From an uncultured Collinsella sp. (GTDB lineage Bacteria; Actinomycetota; Coriobacteriia; Coriobacteriales; Coriobacteriaceae), in assembly GCA_902491055.1 (NCBI GenBank), contig CABUGI010000021.1, forward strand, positions 1-24,118: a DNA stretch of 24,118 nucleotides. Reading direction: 5' to 3'. This document shows, one piece after another, positions 1 through 7,543 of the stretch. A program made the translations under genes and the position numbers. The first letter of the stretch is position 1. Each line of letters opens with the position of its first letter. The notes under the pieces were generated by a model. It searched no databases, was not told the origin of the DNA, and saw only the letters and a list, made by a program, of their open reading frames with translations.

Positions 1-122
1 ATCTGGTGTGCTCCATCACGCGTGCGCGCGGGCCGTTCCGCTTTGCGACGGGTACTGCGAGCGTCAACGGTGAGGTTTGCTGCCGCGCCGATATGTCTTT
101 TGCACTCATGCACGAAAGTTAA
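1..122 (+). CDS. fabZ: 3-hydroxyacyl-ACP dehydratase FabZ, C-terminal end (partial)
   Basis: The frame beginning at base 3 and ending at the TAA at 120-122 is open and encodes about 39 residues that read like the last beta strands of FabZ: an ITRARGPFRF stretch, then TASVNGEVCCRADMSFAL and a short tail. FabZ dehydrates 3-hydroxyacyl-ACP in the fatty-acid elongation cycle in the cytoplasm. The gene runs off the left edge, so the catalytic His/Glu helix cannot be seen. It lies 10 bp before accC, whose ribosome binding site begins within this stop codon, so both are probably in one fatty-acid operon. The call rests on this short C-terminal match and on the context. Confidence 0.75.
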   Translation, partial: LVCSITRARGPFRFATGTASVNGEVCCRADMSFALMHES

Positions 123-132
123 GGAAGGCTTC

Positions 133-1476
133 ATGTTCGACAAAGTGCTCATCGCCAACCGCGGTGAAGTCGCGGTCCGTGTTATCCGCGCGTGCCGCGA
201 TATGGGCATCAAGACCGTCGCCGTTTATTCCACGGCCGATGCGGACGCGCTGCACGTGCAGCTTGCCGACGAGGCGTATTGCATCGGCGGCCCGCGTCTT
301 GCCGAGAGCTACCTCAACGACGATGCCGTGCTCACCTGTGCCGTGAAGTCGGGGGCAAAGGCAATTCATCCTGGCTACGGTTTCTTTTCCGAGAAGGCGA
401 GCTTCGTGCGCGACTGCGACAAGTATGGCCTGGCGTTTGTCGGTCCTTCGGCCGAGGTGATCGACAGCATGGGCGACAAGGACGCCGCGCGTCGAACGGC
501 CGCCGCGGCGGGCGTGCCCATCGTGCCGGGCTGCGATTTGCTCAAAAGTCCCGAGGAGGCAACGGCCGAGGCCGAGCGCATTGGCTGCCCCGTGCTTATT
601 AAGGCGCGCGCCGGCGGTGGCGGTCGCGGCATTCGCAAGGTCGAGCGCGTGGAAGATGCGGCAAAGGCGTTCATCGAGGCGCGTGCCGAGGGCGAGGCCG
701 TTTTTGGCGACGGCGAGTGCTACATGGAGAAGTTCGTCGCGCCGGCTCATCACGTTGAGGTACAGATTATGGCCGATAAGCAGGGCCATGTGTTTTCGCT
801 CGGCGAGCGCGAGTGCTCGGTGCAGCGTCGCAACCAAAAGCTGATCGAGGAGAGCCCCGCGCCGTGCCTCGACGGACACGACGACATTCGTGCTCGCATG
901 CACAAGGCAGCGCGTGACTTGGCTCGTGCCGTCGGCTACGAAGGAGCCGGTACCATCGAGTTCCTGTATTCGGACGACGGCAATTACTACTTTATGGAAA
1001 TGAACACGCGCTTGCAGGTGGAGCATCCGGTTACAGAGTTTGTGACCGATACCGACTTGGTCAAGTGGCAGCTGCGCGTGGCAGCCGGCCAGCCTCTGCC
1101 CTTTGAGCAGGAGGACATGCCGGTCCGCAACCACGCCATGGAGTGCCGCATCAATGCCGAAACGCCGGACTTTCTGCCGTCATGCGGAACGGTCACCGCG
1201 TTGCGTGTGCCGGGTGGTCCGCGCGTGCGCTGGGATTCCGCCATGTTTACCGGTGCGGAAGTTCCGCCGTACTACGACTCCATGCTCGGCAAGCTCATCG
1301 TGTGTGCGCCCACGCGTGACGGCGCCATTCGCAAGATGCGCTCGGCCCTGGGCGAGCTCGTGATTGAGGGCGTGAGCGAAAACAGCGAACTGCAGCTCGA
1401 CGTGCTGGCAAACGATGAGTTCTTGTCGGGCATGTACCACACCGATCTGATGGGGCATCTCTATGCTGATGAATAG
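133..1476 (+). CDS. accC: Acetyl-CoA carboxylase, biotin carboxylase subunit AccC
   Basis: This 447-residue protein carboxylates the biotin on AccB using ATP and bicarbonate, the first half-reaction in making malonyl-CoA. The start begins MFDKVLIANRGEVAVRVIRA, the standard biotin carboxylase N-terminus, and AAGGAAGG lies 4 bp upstream; an upstream in-frame extension to base 22 overlaps fabZ and is not used. The ATP-grasp glycine loop GGGGRG is near residue 161. The EMNTRLQVEHPVTE signature, with metal ligands and the catalytic Arg/Glu, is near residue 288-301. Length is normal for the family (about 445-450). It overlaps the next gene by 14 bp, which points to translational coupling. AccB is not in the window and probably lies upstream of fabZ. 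Confidence 0.97.
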   Translation: MFDKVLIANRGEVAVRVIRACRDMGIKTVAVYSTADADALHVQLADEAYCIGGPRLAESYLNDDAVLTCAVKSGAKAIHPGYGFFSEKASFVRDCDKYGLAFVGPSAEVIDSMGDKDAARRTAAAAGVPIVPGCDLLKSPEEATAEAERIGCPVLIKARAGGGGRGIRKVERVEDAAKAFIEARAEGEAVFGDGECYMEKFVAPAHHVEVQIMADKQGHVFSLGERECSVQRRNQKLIEESPAPCLDGHDDIRARMHKAARDLARAVGYEGAGTIEFLYSDDGNYYFMEMNTRLQVEHPVTEFVTDTDLVKWQLRVAAGQPLPFEQEDMPVRNHAMECRINAETPDFLPSCGTVTALRVPGGPRVRWDSAMFTGAEVPPYYDSMLGKLIVCAPTRDGAIRKMRSALGELVIEGVSENSELQLDVLANDEFLSGMYHTDLMGHLYADE

Positions 1477-3187
1477 AAAAGCGAAGACGGTCAACGTCCT
1501 CGAGGGGCCGATGACCGAGTCGTGCGCCGAGTTTCCCGCGCGCCACGTGTTTATCAAGTGTCCGGAGTGCCGCCGCGTGATCGATGAGGCACGCCTGCAC
1601 GACAACCTCGAGGTCTGCCCTCGTTGCGGCAAACACTTTCGCGTGAGCGGTCGCGCGCGCATGCGCATGACGGTCGACGAGGGCACGTTTGAGGAATGGG
1701 ATGCCAGTCTGGCGCCGGAGGACTTTCTTTCGTTTCCCGGCTATGCCGACAAGCTCAAGAGCGTGAGCGAACGTTCGGGCGAGCGCGATGCCGTTGTGTG
1801 CGGCAAGGGCAAAATCTGCGGTTGCGATACGGCGCTCTTCTTTATGGACGCCAACTTTATGATGGGCTCGATGGGTTCCGTGGTGGGCGAGAAGATCTGT
1901 CGCACATTTGAGCATGCGACCGAGCTGGGATTGCCAGTTGTCGGCTTTACCGTTTCGGGCGGTGCGCGCATGCAAGAGGGCGTGACATCGCTTATGCAGA
2001 TGGCCAAGATTTCTGCGGCGGTTAGGCGCCATAGCGAGGCGGGCGGCCTGTATATCACGGTGCTCACTGACCCCACGACCGGAGGCGTAACCGCGAGCTT
2101 TGCCATGGAGGGCGATATTATCCTGGCCGAGCCCGATGCCCTGACGGCATTTGCCGGCCCGCGCGTGATCGAGCAGAACATGCACAAGCGCCTGCCCAAG
2201 GGATTCCAGCGCTCCGAGTTTTTGCTGGAGCACGGCTTTTGCGATGCCGTTGTTCCGCGTGGCGAGATTGCGCTCACGGTAGGCGAGCTGCTGGCACTGC
2301 ACGAAGGGCACGCGCCCGGCCTGGGGGCACCGCATGAGATCGTGCATACGGGTCGTCGCGGCAAAAAGCTGGGACACTTGTTCAAGCGCTCGACCGCACC
2401 AAAAACCGCGCTCGAGATTGTCAAGCAGACCCGCTCGGCAGATCGCGCCACGGCGGGCGAGATGATCTCGCTGGGCCTGGATGGATTTGTGGAGCTGCAT
2501 GGCGACCGTTACTTTGGCGACGACGCCGCCGTGGTGGCTGGCATTGGCTGGAAAGACGGGCGACCCGTGACGGTTATCGCCGTCGAGCGCGGTACCACGA
2601 CCAAAGAGCGCATGCGTCGCAACTTTGGTATGGCACATCCCGAGGGCTACCGCAAAGCGCGTCGCCTTATGCGCCAGGCCGAAAAGTTTGGTCGACCGGT
2701 TCTGTGTCTGGTCGATACTTCGGGCGCGTTTTGCGGCATCGGTGCCGAGGAGCGCGGCCAGGGCGAGGCGATTGCCCAGAATCTCATGGAGATGAGCGGC
2801 CTCAAGACGCCGATTGTCTCGGTGGTGACAGGCGAGGGCGGCTCTGGTGGCGCGCTGGCGCTGTCCGTGGCCGACCGCATCCTGATGCTCTCGAGCTCGG
2901 CCTATTCGGTCGTGAGCCCCGAGGCCTGTGCGTCGATCCTGTGGAAGGATACCGAGCGCGCGAATGAGGCCGCCGAGGCGCTTAAACTCACGGCTCCCGA
3001 TCTGTTGGCGCTCGGCATCATCGACGGCATTGTTGACGATAGGGGCCTGTCGCATGAGGAGATCGCTGGTGCCGTCATGTCCTCGGCATTTGATGCCTTC
3101 GATACGCTTGGGCGGCTCGACGACGCGACCCTCACAAACCTCCGCTACGAAAAGTACCGCGCAATCGGTCAGTACCGCACGATGTGA
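1463..3187 (+). CDS. accDA: Fused acetyl-CoA carboxylase carboxyltransferase, AccD-AccA (beta-alpha)
   Basis: The 574-residue protein joins two subunits that are separate in E. coli. Residues 1 to about 290 are AccD: a four-cysteine zinc finger (C33, C36, C52, C55) followed by the crotonase-like beta domain with the VSGGARMQEG motif. From about residue 310 it is AccA: HGDRYFGDD near 346, the RNFGMAHPEGYRKA stretch, GEGGSGGA near 457 and SPEACASILWKD. Together they transfer the carboxyl group from carboxybiotin to acetyl-CoA. The start at 1463 has GGGG 7 bp upstream; ATG at 1469 is a possible alternative. Because it overlaps accC, the two are probably made together. The order fabZ-accC-accDA supports a role in fatty-acid synthesis rather than propionyl-CoA carboxylation. 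Confidence 0.95.
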   Translation: MLMNRKAKTVNVLEGPMTESCAEFPARHVFIKCPECRRVIDEARLHDNLEVCPRCGKHFRVSGRARMRMTVDEGTFEEWDASLAPEDFLSFPGYADKLKSVSERSGERDAVVCGKGKICGCDTALFFMDANFMMGSMGSVVGEKICRTFEHATELGLPVVGFTVSGGARMQEGVTSLMQMAKISAAVRRHSEAGGLYITVLTDPTTGGVTASFAMEGDIILAEPDALTAFAGPRVIEQNMHKRLPKGFQRSEFLLEHGFCDAVVPRGEIALTVGELLALHEGHAPGLGAPHEIVHTGRRGKKLGHLFKRSTAPKTALEIVKQTRSADRATAGEMISLGLDGFVELHGDRYFGDDAAVVAGIGWKDGRPVTVIAVERGTTTKERMRRNFGMAHPEGYRKARRLMRQAEKFGRPVLCLVDTSGAFCGIGAEERGQGEAIAQNLMEMSGLKTPIVSVVTGEGGSGGALALSVADRILMLSSSAYSVVSPEACASILWKDTERANEAAEALKLTAPDLLALGIIDGIVDDRGLSHEEIAGAVMSSAFDAFDTLGRLDDATLTNLRYEKYRAIGQYRTM

Positions 3188-3235
3188 CAGGGGGACAGCC
3201 CGCATGTCACATTGGGAAAGGCGTTCCATGTCACA
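3183..3235. repeat. TGTGACA/TGTCACA inverted repeat element with an extra half-site
   Basis: TGTGACA at 3183-3189 overlaps the accDA stop codon and pairs with TGTCACA at 3205-3211 across a 15-bp G/C-rich spacer. TGTCACA occurs again at 3229-3235, over the start of the following PTS gene. The element could be a small dispersed palindrome or a regulator site between two genes. The sequence shows the symmetry but not the function. Confidence 0.45.
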
Positions 3236-4442
3236 AGTTTCTAACACCTCGTTTACAACGACGGCTTCATCAAACGCCATGGCCGTGGTGGACTATCTGT
3301 CCAAAAGCATGATGTCGGCGCTGCCGTTTATTGTCTGCGCGGCGTTGTTCCGCACCGTCGCCGTCATTATGGGCGAAGGCATGCTGGGCCTGTGGTCTGC
3401 CGATTCCGAAATCTATCGCCTGTTCTACAGTTGGCTCTATAACGCCGGCTACTACTTTTTGCCCATTTATCTTGGTTGGGCGGCCGCCCGCCAGCTCGGT
3501 TGCTCGGAGCAGCTGGGCATGATGCTGGGCGGCGTATTGATTGCGCCCGATCTGCTTAAGCTCGTCGATGCCGCATCGACGACGGGGGCATCGATGACTT
3601 CCGTGTATGGTCTGCTTCCCGCGCCGGTCAACGATTACACGACGACTGTTATTCCGGTTCTCATCTCGGTGCCCGTGCTATGGCGAGTGGAGTGTTTCTT
3701 TAAGCGCGTTATCCCTAAGGCCGTGGCGTTTTCGTTTGTTCCGTTTACAACCATGCTTGTCATGGTTCCGGTTTCGCTGTGTATCACGGCGCCGGCGGGC
3801 AGCTATCTGGGCATGCTGTTGGGCCAGCTTATGTTTATGCTTGGCAATTCCGGTGGCATCGTGTCGCTGCTCACGCTCATGGGGCTTGCCGCGGGCTGGG
3901 AGTTTCTTAAGATTGCAGGCGTCAGCAACGTTGTCCTATCGCTTGCCTATGCTCAGTTTATGAGTGTGGGAACGGATTCGTGCATCCTGATCGCCGCGAC
4001 GATGGCGACGTTCGCCGTTTGGGGCATGCCCTTTGGCGCGTCGCTCCGCGTTGCGGATAAGGACGAGAAGGCACTCATGCTGGGCTATTCAATCTCGGGT
4101 GTTCTTGGCGGCGTAAGCGAGCCGGCGCTGTACGGTTGCGGCTTTAAATATGGCAGGTGCCTGACGTGCATGGCCATTGGCGGCGCCGTCGGAGGCCTTG
4201 TTGCGGCCGTGGGCCACGTTACGGCCTATACCATCGGCATGACGAATGTCCTCATGGTCATTGGCTTTGCCACGGGCGGCATCCCGAACCTGCTGTGGTG
4301 CTGCGCTGCCGGCGGCACGGCATTTGCGGTGTCTGCGGCGCTGAGCTACTGCTTTGGCGTGGTGCCGGCGAAGGGGCAGGCGGCGGGAGACGGAGCCGAT
4401 TCGCCCGAAACAGTGGCGAGCGTTGCTGAAGCAAGCGCATAA
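3228..4442 (+). CDS. PTS transporter EIIC subunit, glucose/beta-glucoside family, without EIIA or EIIB
   Basis: This integral membrane protein of about 404 residues has the PTS_EIIC pattern: about ten hydrophobic segments and, near residues 294-303, the loop GGVSEPALYG, a variant of the GITEPA(L/I)YG substrate-site motif of glucose-superfamily permeases. EIIC carries the sugar across the membrane while partner EIIB phosphorylates it. No EIIB or EIIA domain is fused to it or encoded next to it, so it must borrow partners or has another role. I chose ATG 3228 because GGGAAAGG sits 6 bp upstream; ATG 3204 lies within the inverted repeat and is an alternative. The tail from about residue 385 is polar and Ala-rich. 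A terminator follows. The substrate cannot be told. Confidence 0.85.
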   Translation: MSQVSNTSFTTTASSNAMAVVDYLSKSMMSALPFIVCAALFRTVAVIMGEGMLGLWSADSEIYRLFYSWLYNAGYYFLPIYLGWAAARQLGCSEQLGMMLGGVLIAPDLLKLVDAASTTGASMTSVYGLLPAPVNDYTTTVIPVLISVPVLWRVECFFKRVIPKAVAFSFVPFTTMLVMVPVSLCITAPAGSYLGMLLGQLMFMLGNSGGIVSLLTLMGLAAGWEFLKIAGVSNVVLSLAYAQFMSVGTDSCILIAATMATFAVWGMPFGASLRVADKDEKALMLGYSISGVLGGVSEPALYGCGFKYGRCLTCMAIGGAVGGLVAAVGHVTAYTIGMTNVLMVIGFATGGIPNLLWCCAAGGTAFAVSAALSYCFGVVPAKGQAAGDGADSPETVASVAEASA

Positions 4443-4483
4443 ACCTGTGCGACACAAGGACGATTCCTTTGCCACATTCCAAG

Positions 4484-4517
4484 GCCGTGGCCCGTGTGGG
4501 TTGCGGCCTCTTTTGTA
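4484..4517 (+). terminator. Rho-independent terminator after the EIIC gene
   Basis: An 11-bp stem (4484-4494 with 4499-4509, three G-T pairs) has a GTGT loop and is followed by TCTTTTGT. It lies 41 bp after the EIIC stop and would end the fabZ-accC-accDA-EIIC transcript. Confidence 0.75.
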
Positions 4518-4542
4518 TCTGGGGGACAAAGTGGCTACACTA
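4514..4542 (+). promoter_or_regulatory. Possible promoter for the cation efflux gene
   Basis: TTGTAT at 4514-4519 and TACACT at 4537-4542 are separated by 17 bp, 45 bp before the next gene. The -35 box overlaps the T-run of the preceding terminator, a compact arrangement. Both boxes are imperfect, so this is tentative. Confidence 0.4.
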
Positions 4543-4587
4543 CAATCCGTTTGAGCAATAGATATATAGGTAGTACCGTGGGGGCGG

Positions 4588-5748
4588 ATGCAGATGGTCG
4601 AGTGGATAGTTAAGCGCGCGCAGGGCGATCGTGCGCGTGTGGGCACGTTAGCGGGCATGGTGTGTATTGTCGCCAATGTGGCGCTTTGTGCTGCAAAGGG
4701 CGCAATCGGTGTGGTTTCGGGATCGGTTTCGATTGTGGCGGATGCCATGAACAACCTGTCCGATGCCAGCTCGAATATCGTGAGCGTGCTGGGCTTTAAG
4801 CTGGCGAGCAAGCCCGCCGACCCCGAGCATCCATACGGCCATGGTCGCTACGAGTACCTCTCGGGTCTTGTCGTGGCGGCGCTCGTGCTTCTCATTGGCC
4901 TTGAACTGGTGAAGTCCTCGTTTGAGCGTATCATCCACCCCGAACCTGTCGAGTTCTCGCTTGCCCTGGTGGCAGTCCTGGCGCTTTCGATGGTTGTTAA
5001 GCTGTGGATGGCGGCGCTCAACCAAAAGCTCGGCGACCGTATCGAGTCCGAGACACTGCATGCGACTGCCCAGGATTCCAAGAACGATGTTCTTGCCACA
5101 GGCGCCGTGCTGGCATGTGCAATTGTTTCGCAGGTGACGCACATCAATCTTGACGCATGGGTTGGCCTTGCCGTTGGCGCCTATATTGGCTGGAGCGGCT
5201 TTGAACTTATTCAAGATACGGTGAGCCCGCTTTTGGGTCAGTCGCCCGATCCTAAGCTGGTCAAGCACATTCGAGACAAGATCATGAGCTATCCCGGCGT
5301 TTTGGGAGTTCACGATTTGATGGTTCACGACTACGGCCCGGGCAGGAAGTTCGCAAGCGCTCATGCCGAGATGGCGGCCGAAGCCGATCCGCCGGAGAGT
5401 CATGACACGCTCGACAACATTGAGCAGGCGTTTAGGAAAGATGACGGCATGATCGTCACGCTTCATTACGACCCCATCGTGACCGACGATCCAAAGGTGG
5501 CAGATATGCGCCTCCGCATCAACGCGATGGCCAAACAGATCGACGGCCGTATTTCGATCCACGACCTGCGCTGCGTGCCGGGCCCTACGCACACTAACGT
5601 GATTTTTGACTGCGTGCGTCCTTCGGATTTAACGATGGGCGCCGATGACCTTAGGCGCACGCTGGCGCAGCAGGTGGAGTCCGAATATCCCAAGTCGATA
5701 GCCAAGATTACGGTCGATGAAGACTACGTCGGCGCGGCACGCGAGTAG
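4588..5748 (+). CDS. Cation diffusion facilitator (CDF) family divalent metal exporter
   Basis: The 386-residue protein is a proton-coupled exporter of divalent metal ions from the cytoplasm. The metal-site motifs are present: DAMNNLSDASS in the second membrane helix (D52, D59), HPYGHGRYEY in the following loop (H81, H85), and HATAQDSKND in the fifth helix (H158, D163, D167). After the six-helix membrane domain, residues from about 215 form the cytoplasmic ferredoxin-like dimerisation domain, followed by a further region of about 90 residues with a second metal-binding-like HDLRC stretch. It is therefore longer than the usual 300-residue CDF. ATG 4594 is an alternative start with better spacing from GGGGG. 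Whether the metal is Zn, Mn, Fe or Co cannot be decided. It appears to be a single-gene unit between two terminators or gaps. Confidence 0.92.
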   Translation: MQMVEWIVKRAQGDRARVGTLAGMVCIVANVALCAAKGAIGVVSGSVSIVADAMNNLSDASSNIVSVLGFKLASKPADPEHPYGHGRYEYLSGLVVAALVLLIGLELVKSSFERIIHPEPVEFSLALVAVLALSMVVKLWMAALNQKLGDRIESETLHATAQDSKNDVLATGAVLACAIVSQVTHINLDAWVGLAVGAYIGWSGFELIQDTVSPLLGQSPDPKLVKHIRDKIMSYPGVLGVHDLMVHDYGPGRKFASAHAEMAAEADPPESHDTLDNIEQAFRKDDGMIVTLHYDPIVTDDPKVADMRLRINAMAKQIDGRISIHDLRCVPGPTHTNVIFDCVRPSDLTMGADDLRRTLAQQVESEYPKSIAKITVDEDYVGAARE

Positions 5749-5787
5749 GGCTGTATCGCTAGGGCCATTCGCGCAAAAGGGGAGACC

Positions 5788-6408
5788 ATGAAGAAACTGT
5801 ATCTGCTCCGTCACGGTCAGACGGAGTTCAATGTCAAAAAGCTCGTCCAGGGCCGCTGCGATTCACCGCTAACGGACTTGGGCCGTCAGCAGGCCGCAAA
5901 GGCCGCCGCATGGCTTAAAGCCCGCGACGTCACCCCCGACAAGGTAGTCTCGTCTCCTTTAAGCCGAGCCATGGCCACGGCTCGGCTCGTCGCAGGCGAG
6001 CTCCTCGGCCCGGACGCCGCCGTCGAGCCCTGCGAAGGCATCATCGAACGCTGCTATGGCTCCTTTGAAGGGGGCCCGCACGACGCACTGCCTACCGACG
6101 TCTGGGATCCGGGCGAGGACTTAATCCCCTTCGGAGGGGAGGGAAGTCAGGCGCTGCAAGAGCGTATGGTAAGCACGCTCGCTAATCTCATGAGCGCCGA
6201 TGATGTTGAAACCGTCCTGGCAGTAAGCCACGGCAGCGCCAGCCGCCAATTCATCAAAGCCGCCGCCCCAGAGGGCTTCGAACTCCCAGCAAAGCTCCCC
6301 AACTGCGCCATCATGATCTTTGATTTTGAGGATTCGCAAGAAGAATGCGACACGTCCCAATGTAAGTTCACCTTGCAGCAGATCATCGATCCTCAACAAA
6401 GTCTTTAG
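5788..6408 (+). CDS. Histidine phosphatase family protein (phosphoglycerate mutase-like)
   Basis: This 206-residue cytoplasmic enzyme belongs to the branch-1 histidine phosphatases. The N-terminal LLRHGQTEFN motif carries the phospho-acceptor H9 and R8. R60 (SSPLSRAMATA), E87 (IIERCYGSFEG) and H148 (AVSHGSA) complete the usual active-site set. GGGGAG lies 6 bp before the ATG. The family includes cofactor-dependent phosphoglycerate mutases and many sugar-phosphate or broad-range phosphatases; the lack of the mutase-specific long insert and the size favour a phosphatase, substrate unknown. Its last codons and 3' flank are repeated about 11.5 kb downstream (17935-18002), and a decayed copy of its central part lies at 17801-17884. 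Confidence 0.9.
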   Translation: MKKLYLLRHGQTEFNVKKLVQGRCDSPLTDLGRQQAAKAAAWLKARDVTPDKVVSSPLSRAMATARLVAGELLGPDAAVEPCEGIIERCYGSFEGGPHDALPTDVWDPGEDLIPFGGEGSQALQERMVSTLANLMSADDVETVLAVSHGSASRQFIKAAAPEGFELPAKLPNCAIMIFDFEDSQEECDTSQCKFTLQQIIDPQQSL

Positions 6409-6455
6409 CCTGAGCGAGCAGAGTTAAGCAGGCATCAACGTGTCGTCTCCCGAGC
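6388..6455 (+). repeat. 68-bp direct repeat, left copy
   Basis: It matches 17935-18002 at 65 of 68 positions, including an unbroken run of 40 bp (6394-6433 with 17941-17980). Mismatches are at 6393, 6434 and 6452. It covers the last seven codons (stop included) of the histidine phosphatase gene and the sequence up to the start of the agaS-like remnant. The two copies bound the sulfatase/PTS island. Confidence 0.95.
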
Positions 6456-6667
6456 TTTGGCTTGACACGCTGAACATCTACAAGGATAACCTTGAGGCCG
6501 TCGAGGCGTTCCTGGCCGACGCCCGCGCCATGGGCGACGGTCGCCTCAATGTGGTGCTCACCGGTGCCGGCACCTCCGATTACGTGGGTGAGGTTGTCGT
6601 CCTCAACCCCGACCTATCCCTCGTCGAGACCTATCTCGGTGGCGAGAGCGTCTACACTGAGAAGTAG
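6440..6667 (+). pseudogene. Chimeric remnant: start of AgaS joined to end of NagA/AgaA
   Basis: The 75-codon frame starts at a GTG with no clear ribosome binding site. Codons 5-50 resemble the N-terminal part of AgaS, the SIS-domain aminosugar-phosphate deaminase/isomerase, ending in the phosphate-binding VVLTGAGTSDYVGE. Directly after this, VVVLNPDLSLVETYLGG reads like the last beta strands of an N-acetylglucosamine/galactosamine-6-phosphate deacetylase (NagA/AgaA). Both genes are normally neighbours in N-acetylgalactosamine operons, so a single in-frame deletion could have joined them. Neither part keeps a working active site. An in-frame TAA at 6425 closes off any longer N-terminus. A terminator follows. 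The AgaS match is strong in its motif; the NagA match rests on about 20 residues. Confidence 0.65.
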
Positions 6668-6701
6668 CTGCTGACCTATTTTCGATTTGATGCGAATAAT
6701 G

Positions 6702-6737
6702 AGACCCCGATTCGGCTTTATCGAATCGGGGTCTTTG
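6702..6737. terminator. Strong hairpin terminator between convergent genes
   Basis: A perfect 13-bp stem (6702-6714 with 6722-6734) has a 7-nt loop and a short T-run (TTT at 6734-6736) on the plus strand. It lies between the remnant gene reading right and the DeoR gene reading left. It probably stops transcripts from both sides, although the minus-strand T-run is poor. Confidence 0.75.
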
Positions 6738-6766
6738 CTGTGGTGTCCAGCTAAATCAAAACAGGC

Positions 6767-7528
6767 CTATTCTGCGACGATGATGCGAGTTGATTCGAGA
6801 ACCATGGAACGCTGTTTGTCGTTGACATTTGCATCGGTGATGAGTGCGTCCATTTGATCGAGATTGAAGAAGCCGAAGAAGTCCATCTGTCCGATCTTGC
6901 TTGAATCGCAGACAAGGTAACGCTTGGCGGCGCGATCGCAAGCGAGCGCCTGTAAGCGTCCTTCCTCAAGGTTAGAACAGGAGATGGATTGGGCGAGTAC
7001 GCCGTTGGTGCCGATAAAGCAAGTGTCGATACCGAGCGGGGCGAGAGCATCTTCGGCGATGGGCCCGACGAAAGAACCCGATCGTTTGCGATACTGTCCT
7101 CCCAGGGCCCAGATCTCCACATCGTTACGCGTCTGGAGCATGTTCAGCACGATGATGCTGTTTGTGATGACGCGCAGCCGCATGCGCGGCAGCGCACGGG
7201 CGATGAGAGCGCAAGTCGAACCGGGTCCGAGGAAGATGGTGTCGCGCTCTCTGATGAGGTTGACAGCGGTGCGTGCGATATGCTCTTTTTCAGGGGAGCG
7301 GATTGAGAGCTTTTCAAAAAACGGGACCTCTTCGGCAATGGGGGAGCCGCTTGAAAGTCGGATGCCACCGTACTCGCGGATGACGCCAGCGCGTCGCGAG
7401 AGCTCATCGAAGTCTCTTCGAGCGGTCATTTCAGATATACCAAAGATTGTTGCGGCTTGGGCAACAGTGACCATTCCGCGCTGAGCGCACAGCTCAAGTA
7501 ATTGTTCGTGACGTTCGGGTTTAAGCAT
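6767..7528 (-). CDS. DeoR/GlpR-family transcriptional regulator (first of a pair)
   Basis: This 253-residue protein is a DNA-binding sugar-phosphate sensor. Residues 1-57 form the DeoR winged helix-turn-helix, with VTVAQAATIFGISEMTARRD as the recognition unit. From about residue 75 it is the isomerase-like sensor domain, with LGPGSTCALIARAL (the phosphate-binding loop, normally DGGST; here GPGST) and the C-terminal VCDSSKIGQ. DeoR regulators of this type usually repress operons for sugar import and are released by a phosphorylated intermediate. The start MLKPERHEQLLEL fits the family but has only a weak ribosome binding site. It lies 15 bp after a second DeoR gene on the same strand, divergent from the PTS operon, its likely target. 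Confidence 0.9.
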   Translation of the reverse strand: MLKPERHEQLLELCAQRGMVTVAQAATIFGISEMTARRDFDELSRRAGVIREYGGIRLSSGSPIAEEVPFFEKLSIRSPEKEHIARTAVNLIRERDTIFLGPGSTCALIARALPRMRLRVITNSIIVLNMLQTRNDVEIWALGGQYRKRSGSFVGPIAEDALAPLGIDTCFIGTNGVLAQSISCSNLEEGRLQALACDRAAKRYLVCDSSKIGQMDFFGFFNLDQMDALITDANVNDKQRSMVLESTRIIVAE

Positions 7529-7543
7529 GGCTTGCCAATTGGA

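Noticed and set aside
1295..3280. A 661-codon open frame on the minus strand opposite accDA
   Set aside because: It mirrors a strongly conserved gene in GC-rich DNA with biased third bases; its protein has no recognisable motif and low complexity.
6388..6455. A phage or integrative-element attachment site in a tRNA gene
   Set aside because: No tRNA fold, integrase or phage gene is present; the repeat consists of the end of a protein gene and its flank.
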